From: Heterohyrax brucei | Lineage: Eukaryota > Chordata > Mammalia > Hyracoidea > Procaviidae | Assembly (NCBI GenBank): GCA_028571685.1 | Contig: CM053154.1 | Span: forward strand, 13,982,001 to 14,046,000 | Direction of reading: 5' to 3' | DNA length: 64,000 nucleotides | Shown: positions 55,238 through 64,000 of the stretch, one piece after another | Numbering within the stretch: position 1 is the stretch's first letter | How the letters are laid out: each line of letters opens with the position of its first letter | Notes under the pieces: generated by a model | What the model was told of the DNA's origin: nothing | Databases searched by the model: none | What the model saw: the letters and a program-made list of their open reading frames with translations, nothing else | Position numbers and translations under genes: made by a program

Positions 55238-56465
55238 CAACAGTCTGGTGCTGGTACAAAAAGAGACATACAGACCAATGGAACAGAGTTGAGACTGCAG
55301 AGATGCCACCATCCTCCTAAGAACAGTTGATCTTTGACAAAGCCTCAAGATTTTAAACTTTGACAAATGGTGCTAGCAAAATTGGATATCCATCGGCAAT
55401 AAATTGAAACAAGACCCATATCTCATACCTTACACAAAAACCAACTCAAATTGGATAAAAGACCTATATATAAAATCTAAAATGATAAAGCTCATCCAAG
55501 ATAATATAGGATCAACAATGGAAGTTTTAATACACAGTGTAGACAGACTTCAAAATCTGATAAAGCATAATCAACTTCATCAAAAGAATTAAAAGACCAC
55601 CTACAGAATGGTAAAAAATATTTGGCAACTGTTTGTTAGACCGACATCTGATCTCTGTAATCTATATTGTATTAACAAAATATCAACAAGAAAAGAATAA
55701 TCCAATTAAGTGATGGGCAAAGGAGATAGACAGACAGTTCTCTAAAGAGGATATCTGCGCAGCCAAAAGACATATGCAGAATTGCTCACAGTCATGAGCT
55801 ATTAAAGAAATTCAAATCAAAACTACAGTGAGATACCATCTCATCCCAACAAGGTTGGCCATGATCCAAAAAACAAAAAATAGCAAATGCTGAAGAGGCT
55901 GTGGAGAAATTGGAACTCTCCTACATTACTGGTGGGATTGCAAAATGGTACAACCTCTTTGGAAAACAATCCGGCACTTCCTTAAAAAGTGGGAAATAGA
56001 TACACCATTGGATCCTGTGATTCCACTGCTTGGAATTTATCTGTCAGAAACAAAGGTTGTCACATGAACAGACACATATACACGAATGTTTGTTGCAGCA
56101 CAGTCCACAATAGCAAAAAGTTGGAATCAACCCCGATGCCCATCAACAGATGAATGGATAAGCAAACTATGGTACGTATACTCAATGGAACACTGCTATG
56201 ATAAAAAACAGTGACAATTTTAGAAAACATCTCATAACATGATCTCATTTGGAAGAGATCATGCTGAGTGAAATCAATCAGTGGCAAAAGGACAAATTTT
56301 GTATGAGACCCCTGTTACAAGGACTTAACAAGAGAATTATCCACAGAAGAAAATGACTGTGTTGGCTACATGGGTGGGTGGGGGGCTGAGGGCTTATCAT
56401 AGATAAGATAATTGATAAGTGTTAGAAATTTTGTTCTTTTACTGTAAATAATAAAAATAAAATCA
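55238..56465 (+). mobile_element. 5'-truncated L1 inserted in the opposite-strand L1
   Basis: Sense ORF2 from CAGTCTGGTGCTGGTAC, with the frame SNWIKDLYIKSKMIKLIQDN (55404-55592), through a short G-rich 3' UTR (GGGTGGGTGGGGGGCTGAGG at 56370) to AATAATAAAAATAAAATC. Flanked by AAGAATGATAT / AA..ACAATGATAT, an imperfect target duplication of the host. Younger than the host L1. Confidence 0.88.
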
Positions 56466-56670
56466 AGAAACAATGATATTGGCTATGAGTTTTGTATAGA
56501 AACTCTTTTATTATGTTGAAGAATTTCCCTTCTATACCTATTTTGTTGACAATGTTTTTTATCAGTGGTGGGTATTGAACTTTGTCAAATGCTTTTCTGA
56601 GTTGATTAAGATGATCATATGATTCTTTTTCTTTTATTTATGTGGTAGGTTTCATTGATTGATGCTCAAA

Positions 56671-57161
56671 TTGTCCTAGATTGAATTGAGTCCCCCCAAA
56701 ATGTGTGTGGCCCTTTAGCTGGACTGTAACATGAGGTGTTCCTTTATGTTATAAACTCTGACCCTATGATGTTGATGAGGGGGAATAGTCAGCAGTTGTG
56801 CTGGTGGGGCAAGACTCAATGTATGGGATTGTATTGTGCCTTGGGGCAGTATATTGAGATATAAAAGAAAGGGAGCTAAGCAGAGAATTGGGGATCTCAT
56901 GCCATCTAGAAAGAAAGCACTGCCAGGAGCCAAGCACATCATTTGGAAAGGACCAGATTTCCTGCACCTCAGAAGCTTCCAGTCCTGGGGAAGACTGACG
57001 ACAAGGACCTTCCTCCAGAGCCAGCGGAGAAAGGCTTCCCCTGGAGCTGACACCCCAAATTTGGACTTTTCGCTTACTGGACTGTGACAAAATAAAATTT
57101 CTCTTTTTAAAGCCATCCATTTGTGATATTTCTGTTAGAAGAGTGCCAGATGACTAAGACA
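56671..57161 (+). mobile_element. MaLR-like solo LTR in the L1
   Basis: Begins TGTCCTAGATTGAATTGAGT, has CCCCCCAAAATGTGTGTGG, CTTCCCCTGGAGCTGACACC, a polyadenylation signal AATAAA near 57091, and ends GATGACTAAGACA. The family matches 19355 (minus) and 40655 (plus). Antisense ORFs here (57116-56715, 57120-56764) are shadows of the LTR. Confidence 0.7.
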
Positions 57162-57277
57162 CTAGTGTTGAACCATTCTTGCATACCTGGTACAATTCTT
57201 ACTTGGTTGTTGTGTGCTATTTTTTTTTTTTATATGATACTGAATTCTTTTGTCTACAATTCCATTAAGAATTTTTG

Positions 57278-57377
57278 CAGCTTCCACTGCTTATAGGGGA
57301 ATGTACATTTTCACCCAGTCATATTAAATTAAAAAAAAGAAAAGAAAAGAAAAAAACAAAACAACAACAACAACAAA
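57278..57377 (+). mobile_element. Very short L1 tail with a 5' inversion
   Basis: Only about 55 bp of L1 3' end (ATAGGGGAATGTACATTTTC, ACCCAGTCATATTAAATT) plus an A-rich tail (AAAAGAAAAG, then AACAACAAC). Flanked by the perfect duplication AAGAATTTTTG (57267-57277, 57378-57388). The first 14 bp, CAGCTTCCACTGCT, is inverted relative to the rest when compared with the L1 at 28594. Confidence 0.85.
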
Positions 57378-59507
57378 AAGAATTTTTGTGTCTATTTTCA
57401 TGAGAGCTATTGGTCTGTAATTTTCTTTTTCTTGTGATGTCTTTGCCTGGTTTTGGTATCAGGATTATGCTGGCTTCATAGAATGAATACAGAAATATCC
57501 CTTCCTTTTCTATGGTCTGAAATGTTTTAAGTAGTACTGTGTAAGCATTTCTTTGAATGTTTGGTAGAATTCTCCAGTGAAGCCATCTGGGTTGGGGCTT
57601 TTTTTATTGGGATTTTTAAAATATTATTATTATTACTTTCTTGATCTCTTGTTGTGGGTCTGTTGAGATTTTCAAAATTATTTTGTTAGTTTGGGTAGGT
57701 AGTGTGTTTCTAGAAATTTGTTTCTTCTAGGTTTTCAAATTTGCTGGAGTATAATTTTTCATAGTACTCTGTTATTATCCTTTTTGTATCAGTCTGTTGT
57801 AACCCCTCTTCCCCTGCTCCATTTTATTTCTTATTTGGGTTATTTGTGTCCTCTCCTGATTTTCTTTTGTAATTTGGTCGTCAGTGAGTTGTTGATCCTT
57901 TCAAAGAAGCAACTTTTAATTTCGTTGATTCTGTTGTTTGTCTGTTCTCCATCCCATTTATTTCTTTTCTTCTGGTGAATGTGAACTTCTTTTGGTGTTC
58001 TGTATTTATTTGAACTGTGTAACTGATTTGGTCCTTTACTTCCCTTTTAGCGTGTGCACCTATTGCTATAAATTGACCTCTGAGCACTGCCTTAACTGTG
58101 TCCCAAAGATTTTAGCATGATGTGTTTTCATTCTCATTTGATTGTATGATTTTTTTTTAATTCCATCTTTGATTTCTTCTATTACTCAGGGGTTTTTAAG
58201 CAGGGTGTTATTCGGTTTTTCCCTTTTCCTTGTTCTTAATTTTTACTTTGATGACACTGTGATTGGGGAATATAGTCAGAGAATATATCTTGATGTTTTC
58301 TATTTTGTTGAGGGTTGCTTTGTGGCCTATGATGTGGTCTATTCTGAAGAAATTTCCATGTGTGTACTTTGTAGCTATTCGGTAGAGTATTCTATGTATG
58401 TCTATGAGTTCAAGTTGGCTAATTGTGGACTTTAGGTCATTTGCATCTTTGCTGTGTTTCTTTCTAGATGTTCAACCTTTTACTGAGAGTAGTGTGTTGA
58501 ATTCTACTATTATTGGGAACTTTCAGTTTCTCTTTCAGTGCTTTTAGTTTGTTTTATGTATCTTTGGAGCCTTGTTATTGAATGTGTAGATATTTATTAT
58601 GGTAATGTCTTCACGATGAATTGTCTCTTTAATCATTATATAGTACCCTTCTTTATCTTTTATGGTGAATTTTGTTTTAAAGTCTGTTTTATCTGAGATT
58701 AGTGATACCACTGTTACTCTTTTCTGGTAGCTGTTTCCTTGATATATTTTTCCATTCTTTGATTTTTAATAAATTTTCATCTTTGTTTCTAAGGTGTGTC
58801 TCTTATAGACAGCAAATTGATGGATCTAGTTTTTAGATCAATTTTGTCACTCTGTTTCTTTATAAGTGCATTTAGTCAATTTACATTCAGCACAGTTATT
58901 GATAGTATAACTTTATTGCTGTCATTTTGTGATGCCTTCTTTTTTTTTTTTTTGGTAGTGCTGACATTGTTCTTGTTCCTCTTACTCTTCTGTGCTGAAT
59001 TCCTTTTGTTTGTGCTTTATTTTTTCATTTCTTTTGTTCTTGTATATATTTTTTCTTTTTTATTGATACTATGTTTTTCTTCCTTGTTTTGGTAACTAGG
59101 TTTGTTAGCTTTCTTTGTGGCTGCCTTGAAATTTACCATTATCCTCCTAGATTTGACTAGCATATTATTACTTGGTATTACTTTGCCTTTATCTCTTTGT
59201 TAGAAAGTTCTATACCTATAGTGCTTATTCCCTCTTTTATTGTTTTGAGATGGTCATTTATAGATTACCTTCTCTGGTTTCCTCTTGTAAATCTTTTGGT
59301 TTTTAATAGACTTTGAGAGCTCCTTTTCTAGGTTTCTATCTAGCTGATGCAATTTTATGTCGTAGATTCAGGCTGTCATCTGGTGTTGTTTGTTCTTAAG
59401 GTGAATAAGAAAACTGTCTTTAATAATTCTGGTGAGCTTGGTTAGATTTTTACACATTTCTTTAATTTCTGTTTATCCGGAAATGTCCTAATTTTGCCAT
59501 TGCATGA

Positions 59508-60812
59508 GGTCTGACGATTACATTCCTGAACTTGGCACCACATACTTGTATTGGCAGCACCGTACAAACAATTTGGTAAGGTTTCATAACCTTGGTATAT
59601 CAGCGTCTCACAGCTGTGTTCGTATTGGTACGCGGCAATGTCTTGCTGAGTGGCATTATTATTGTTATGTGTTTTTGTGTGCCATTGCAAGAATGTCAGA
59701 GCTTGAATAAGAGCAATGAACAAACATTAAATTTATTATTAAACTTGGCAACAGTGGAAGTCATATCAGGGACATGTTAGTACAAGTTTATGGGGATAAT
59801 TCCATGAAGAAAACAGCAGTGTACAAATGGATTAAATGTTTTTCTGAGGGGAGAGAAAGCATCACTGATGAAACGAGGTCAGGGTAGTCAGTAATGAGCA
59901 GAACTGGTGAAAACATTGCAAAAATTCATTGAATTCTATGTGAAAATCGTTGGCTGTCTGTGAGAAGCATAGTAAGCCAACTAAACATCAATAAAGAAAC
60001 AGTAAAATCTTAACTGAACATCTTGGTATGAGAAAGGTATGTGCAAAGATGGTACCAAAGGAGTTCACCAATGAACAAAAGCAAAGGAGAGTAGAAGTTT
60101 GCCAAGACCTCTGGGAGAGACAAGATGATGTTTTGGGCCATGTTACCCCTGGTAATGAACCATGGCTGTACCAATATGACCCTGAAACAAAGCATCAAAG
60201 TGCATAATGGAAGTTAGCTAATTCTCCATAACCAAAAAAGTTCTGTCATTCCTAATCAAGAATCAAAATGATGTTGCTAACATTTCTGATATTAGAGGGA
60301 TTGTTCATTATGAAATTGTACCAATTGGACCAGCAGTTAACCAAGTTTACTGTTTGGAAGTGCTGAAAAGGCTGTGTGAAAAAGTTAGGCAAAACCAACC
60401 TGAATTTTTTGCCAACAACCCATGGCTCTTGCATCATGACAATGCACCAGCTTACACAGCACTGTTTGTGAGGGAGTTTTTAGCCAGTAAACAAATAACT
60501 GTAGTGGAACATCCTCCCTACTCACCTGACCTGGTCCTCAATGACTTTTTTTTTTACCCAAAGATAAAAGAAATGTTGAAAGGAAGACATTTTGATGATA
60601 TCCAGGACATCAAGGGTAATATGATGAAGGCTCTGGTGGCCATTCCAGAAAAAAAATTGCAAAATTGCTTTGAAGGGTGGACTAGGCACTGGTGTTGGTC
60701 CATAGCCTCCCAAGGTGAGTACTTTAGAGGTGACTGTAGTGGCATTCAGCAGTGAGTTATGTGATGCTTTTTCTAGGATGAGTTCATTAATGTAATTGTC
60801 AGATCTCATATT
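59508..60812 (+). mobile_element. Mariner-type DNA transposon
   Basis: About 1.3 kb, inserted in the L1 5' half. Terminal inverted repeats: left GAGGTCTGACGATTACATTC, right (inverted) GAGATCTGACAATTACATT. The transposase runs left to right but is broken: the helix-turn-helix region near 59705-59880 (read around a frameshift) ends in a stop, and the catalytic half follows at 60130-60755. This is the autonomous relative of the two fold-back elements at 12849 and 45156. Confidence 0.88.
60354..60755 (+). pseudogene. Mariner transposase catalytic-domain fragment
   Basis: A 133-codon frame covering the second half of a mariner transposase, which cuts and joins DNA at the element's ends. It has HHDNAPAYT (second catalytic Asp) and YSPDLVLNDFFFYPKIK, whose ND Asp lies 34 residues further on, giving the DD34D spacing of mariner. 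The C-terminus ends GDCSGIQQ. Upstream, the usual TGDE(T)W motif reads TPGNEPW (about 60140-60163), so the first catalytic Asp is Asn, and a stop follows a few codons later. Not active. Confidence 0.88.
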
Positions 60813-61699
60813 TGAACAAGAGTTTTGGCATGATATATTATTCTTGGTTGGTAATTTTTTTCTTTTAAGGTTTTATATACCTGTCATCTTATTGTCTTCT
60901 TGCCTAGTTTCTGCCAACTAACCAGAGTCTGGTCTTATTGTTTCCCTTCTTTATGTGACTTTTTGCTACTCTCAAGCTGTTCTCAGGAAACATTGTCATT
61001 GGTTTTAGCAACTGTGATTATGATATGCCTTGCTGATTTTCTTTTGAGGTCTATGCTATAAGGGGTTCACTGAGCTTCTTGGGTAGTCAGCTTTTCATCT
61101 TTCAAGATATTAGCAAGTTTTCTAACAGCAGTTCTTCAATGATTCTCTCTGTGTTTTCTCCCCCTTTCTGGAACTCCAGTCACTCACAAAATTTTGGTTT
61201 TAATTGTATCCCTCATCATTCTCAGTGTTTCTTCTTTCTTTTCTCCAATTTTTCCTAAAAAAAAGTAATACCCAAGTATTTGTCATTTGTTTCATTGTCA
61301 TTGTTTCAAACGAGCTCCTCAGACCTTCCACGACACTGTCCATTTTTGAAACCTTATTGTTTATCTTTTGGATTTCTAATTGTTGCTTTTGTATGATTTC
61401 TAGTTGTGAATTTATTTTCCTGAATTCTTACATTGTTTTGTCTGATTTTTTCCACTAATTTATCTACTTTTCCTTCATTTTTGTCTGCTTTGCTTCTGCT
61501 CTTAGATAGCTCTAAATAGCAAAGTTTTGAATTCCCTCTCAGGTAGTTAGAGTGACTTTTCTTCCACTGAAAGTAATCTGATGTTTTATTTTGGTCACCT
61601 AGTGGTGCTAACCTTTTTTCTTTTTTTTTAATGTTTTGATATTGTCTTCAAGATTCTCAATAGCTGTTTTCTTTGTTTATTGATTGTAGGTTTGTTTGT

Positions 61700-63252
61700 T
61701 TTATCCTGCTTTTTTTGTTTTAGCTGGTTATGTCTGAGCAGGTGGACTGTGCATTCTTTGATGTTTTCTTTTCTGTAGGCACGATACTTTTCACTTCCTT
61801 GTCCAATGGGCAGGTCTCAGTCACTCAGCTGTGTTGCAACAGGACAGGTCCAACTGAACAGGAGGTGCTGAGATGTGTTGTTTGTGGCAAGAACTAGGGC
61901 TGAGAGGGTAGGGTGGGTCAGTGGAGGAAAGATTCTGGTAGACCATGCCTGTACTGCTTGAGAGTATAATGTTCAGCACTTGGTGAAGGACAAGAGGGAT
62001 GGGCAGAAGCTGTGATGTGTGGAGCTAAAATGGAAACCAGAGAAAACAGAGCCAACAACAAGAAAAAAGTGCACAGGGAGCCTACTATCAATATAGAGAG
62101 ACAAGAAACCAAGAAATGAAGAAAAACAAAAAGAAGAAGAAGATAAAAAAAGACAAAAATAAACATACATAATTTTTAAGAGGAAGAAATATACCCAGGA
62201 ATCCCACCTGGTGAAGGGGAAGTAGCTCCCAGGCCTCAGGGCACATCCTATCTAAAAGGTGCAGAAACAGAACATAGTGCCAGGTATTTAGGAGATGGGA
62301 AAATAAGGAAAGTGAGAAAGATGAGAAGCTGAGGAATGATAAAAAGGAAAAAAGTGAAAGAAAAAGTAAGAAGGAAAGAAATATTCCTAGGTATCCCACT
62401 GGTGCAGCTGCGCAGACTAGGGAAGTGGTTCCCATCTTGCACAGTACAGTCTGGCTAGAAGGGGTACAGTTGGCCCACTATGTCAGGTACTTAGAAGACA
62501 AGAAAAAAAGATGAGTAGAGAGAAATGAGATATTGAGAGATGAAGAAAATCAAGAGAGAATAAATGAACAGTAACAAAAAAAGCCCTAGGGATCCCACCA
62601 GCGTAGCAATGAGAACCAGAGAAACAGTTCACCCGTTAAGTGGTGCTTCACAGTCTGTCAACATGAAGCAAAGATGGTGCGTGGAGTCAGGTGCTCCAGA
62701 GAAAGGAGAGGGAGAAGGTGAGAGGTGTGAGAGGTAGGGAAGAAACCAAAGCAAGTCAAAAAAGGCAGCATTGGTAACAAAGAAATGACACTGAAGGAGC
62801 TGGCTGGTAAGGGTGCGGTGAATCTGTGAGGCAAGTAGGTGGTGTCTCTGAGGCCTTAGTTAACCAGCTGGTTGGGCAGAGGTGGCGTTTGAGTTGGAGG
62901 AAGAAGGGTAGAGGATGGGAAAGCTTGCATCGCTCGTTACTGGGTGCTCTGTCCCCTGCTGGCAGCTCCGTGAAGCTGCTTTCCTGTACTCCCTGGGCTC
63001 TGATCTCTGATAGGAGTCCAGGCTGTTGGAGCCATGCTGTGTTAGCTGATAGGAGACCTCCTCTTTCATCTCTTATTTCTCTCTGTTCTCTATCAGTTTC
63101 TTCTTCCATCTGGGTGCTTTATTGAGTTCTTTATCTCACCATTTGACTCTTCAGATTCCAGGATTGACACTTGTCTCTCTAGTTTTTCAGGTCTTTGCTG
63201 TGGAAGGACAGTGTGGTGTTTCTGTCTACAGCGCTGTGTTGATCCTGCCTCC
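61700..63252 (-). promoter_or_regulatory. L1 5' UTR with tandem monomers
   Basis: Region 5' of ORF1 in the large L1. Three degenerate units of about 195-205 bp start near 62187, 62378 and 62576. Each opens with a CCYAGG..ATCCCAC-type block followed about 95-110 bp later by a CAGGTRYTT/CAGGTGCTCC-type block at 62281, 62482 and 62688. L1 5' UTRs carry the internal promoter. ORFs of 99-117 codons in this stretch, on both strands, have no recognised domain. Confidence 0.6.
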
Positions 63253-63380
63253 TGTTTTGGATAAGCAACACAGGAGCAGACAACCAGGTCTTTACCCCTT
63301 GTCGCTGCTGGGTGGGTTCAGCCTGCCAATCTTTTGGCTAGCAGACAAACACATAGCTGTTGTCCCACCAGGTCTTCTTT
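63253..63380 (-). mobile_element. AfroSINE-type SINE, 5' half
   Basis: GAGCAGACAACCAGGTC, CTGCTGGGTGGGTTCAGCC, CCAATCTTTTGGCTAGCAG and TTGTCCCACCAGGTCTTC: reverse-complement head half. The tail is missing; the L1 5' end adjoins it. Confidence 0.82.
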
Positions 63381-63416
63381 TGTAGCCACAGACGGTAGAG
63401 AATGAAGGACCTGGTT

Positions 63417-63506
63417 GTGTGCTGATAAAACTTTATTTGCAAAAACAAGTGATAGACTGTATTTGGCCTCTAAGCAGTAGTTTACTGACCCAGTTCAACT
63501 TTCATA
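63417..63506 (-). mobile_element. hAT-type MITE fragment
   Basis: ATAAAACTTTATTTGCAAAA, TAGACTGTATTTGGCCTC, GCAGTAGTTTACTGACCC match the end of the common mammalian hAT-family MITE that ends in a 'GTTTGCCGACCCCTG'-type terminus. Exact family name and orientation not certain. Confidence 0.6.
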
Positions 63507-63529
63507 CTGTGACTCTCGCACATCTTACA

Positions 63530-63610
63530 CCTCAAGTGGTAAAGTAATTCAGCCAAGTTAAACAGCCAGTGGCCGACCCAAAGCTGAGATCAGCCCCTCC
63601 AGCTCCCAGA
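63530..63610 (-). mobile_element. MIR fragment, weak
   Basis: CAGCCAAGTTAAACAGCCAG, TGGCCGACCCAAAGCTGAG: resembles the reverse MIR 'ggtcacacagccagtgagtggcagagctgg' stretch. Confidence 0.45.
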
Positions 63611-64000
63611 CAAGAGCTCACAAAGTGCTGCATTAATTGTAATGACACATGAGCGGGTGGCCACATCCAGATGGAAGTTCTGCCGCTGCCTCAAAGCACA
63701 CTCGAATGCTTCATGCATTTGATGTCTATAGAATCGTGATGTACAGCTCATTCCTAATGTCCACAGAGAATAACTTGCTTTTTCAGAGACCTCAAGCAGA
63801 ATCCCAAAGAATATTTTTTGGGAAAGGAATCCAAACAGCCTGACAGTTCACAAAGCATGCAAATACTCGCCTGCAATGCCACTCATGGCTTGCTTCATTA
63901 AAGACCATCTCAGTCCCAGAAAACTGTGTTTCTATTGAATATTTATAACAAATACGTTTGAATAAGAAGAATTTAGAGTGGAGGAAAAAAGTCTGTGTTG
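63611..64000. other. Unique sequence
   Basis: Nothing recognised up to the window edge. Confidence 0.35.

Larger units (their letters stand above)
52434..63252 (-). mobile_element. Near full-length L1 with four later insertions
   Basis: Poly-T (reversed poly-A) at 52434-52447, a ~1-kb 3' UTR, ORF2 C-terminus (CPPTDEWINKLWYRNTMEYY at 53606-53415), thumb region (ETLIINFIWKSKRPQISKALL at 54738-54523), RT region through 57.7 kb, endonuclease region around 58.0-58.9 kb, ORF1-like coding to about 61.7 kb and a 5' UTR to about 63252. Subtracting the insertions at 55238-56465, 56671-57161, 57278-57377 and 59508-60812 leaves about 7.7 kb, a full-length L1. Many stops and indels; immobile. Confidence 0.85.

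Noticed and set aside
56715..57120. 133- and 118-codon overlapping minus-strand ORFs
   Set aside because: Antisense shadows of the MaLR-like LTR at 56671-57161.
62949..62962. Third CTCF-like site (minus strand, CCAGCAGGGGACAG)
   Set aside because: One core mismatch and located within the L1 5' UTR, so weaker than the two reported.
1..64000. CRISPR arrays, operons, bacterial or phage genes
   Set aside because: No spaced direct repeats, no ribosome-binding-site-led gene chains; composition and repeats are mammalian throughout.

Overview
The window looks like mammalian nuclear DNA from an afrotherian, most probably an elephant or close relative. The diagnosis rests on about 45 copies or fragments of a tRNA-headed SINE whose 5' head (consensus start near 'GGAGCCCTGGTGGCGCAG') and 3' part ('TGTCCTATAGGG...GAGTCGGAATCGACTCGACGGCA') are those of the Afrotherian AfroSINE group. 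Two RTE retroposons that look like their LINE partner support this, as do MIR, MER5-type, L1M and MaLR-type fossils. No exon, rRNA or functional tRNA gene could be supported. Apart from three long but unrecognised ORFs and a simple-repeat ORF, the larger or recognisable reading frames are pieces of L1 ORF2, RTE reverse transcriptase or mariner transposase, or shadows of repeats.

Layout. 1-12.8 kb: mostly unique DNA with SINEs, MIRs and MER5-type fossils, including a SINE-in-SINE nest (4.08-4.52 kb), a tail-to-tail SINE pair (10.86-11.19 kb) and a SINE with a recognisable tRNA-Gly head (12.36 kb). 12.85-13.44 kb: a rearranged 'fold-back' mariner. 14.1-17.9 kb: a CpG-rich cluster followed by about 3 kb with almost no recognisable repeats and a perfect CTCF-core match. 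17.9-26.7 kb: L1 3'-UTR pieces, two LTRs, SINEs and a second CTCF-like site. 26.7-30.7 kb: a minus-strand RTE element split by an L1 insertion with target-site duplication. 30.7-46.6 kb: old L1, MIR, SINE and LTR remnants, an RTE/SINE chimera, and a second fold-back mariner at 45.16-45.64 kb. 46.6-48.2 kb: a second, internally deleted RTE. 49.8-50.1 kb: a CpG-island-like block holding the longest minus-strand ORF. 51.5-52.4 kb: a dense SINE nest. 52.4-63.25 kb: one nearly complete minus-strand L1 carrying four later insertions (an opposite-strand L1, an LTR, a 100-bp L1 tail and a 1.3-kb mariner) and a 5' end with three degenerate monomers of about 200 bp.

The elements relate as follows. RTE supplies reverse transcriptase and shares its 3' end with the SINEs, so the SINEs were probably mobilised by it. 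L1 is the other active retroposon lineage. The mariner supplied transposase for the two non-coding fold-back derivatives, which share one rearrangement junction. All autonomous copies here are broken. I found no convincing undescribed gene system; the fold-back mariner subfamily is the best candidate for something not already catalogued. Repeat boundaries were judged by eye and may be off by 5-30 bp. Family names come from remembered consensus features, not a database search.
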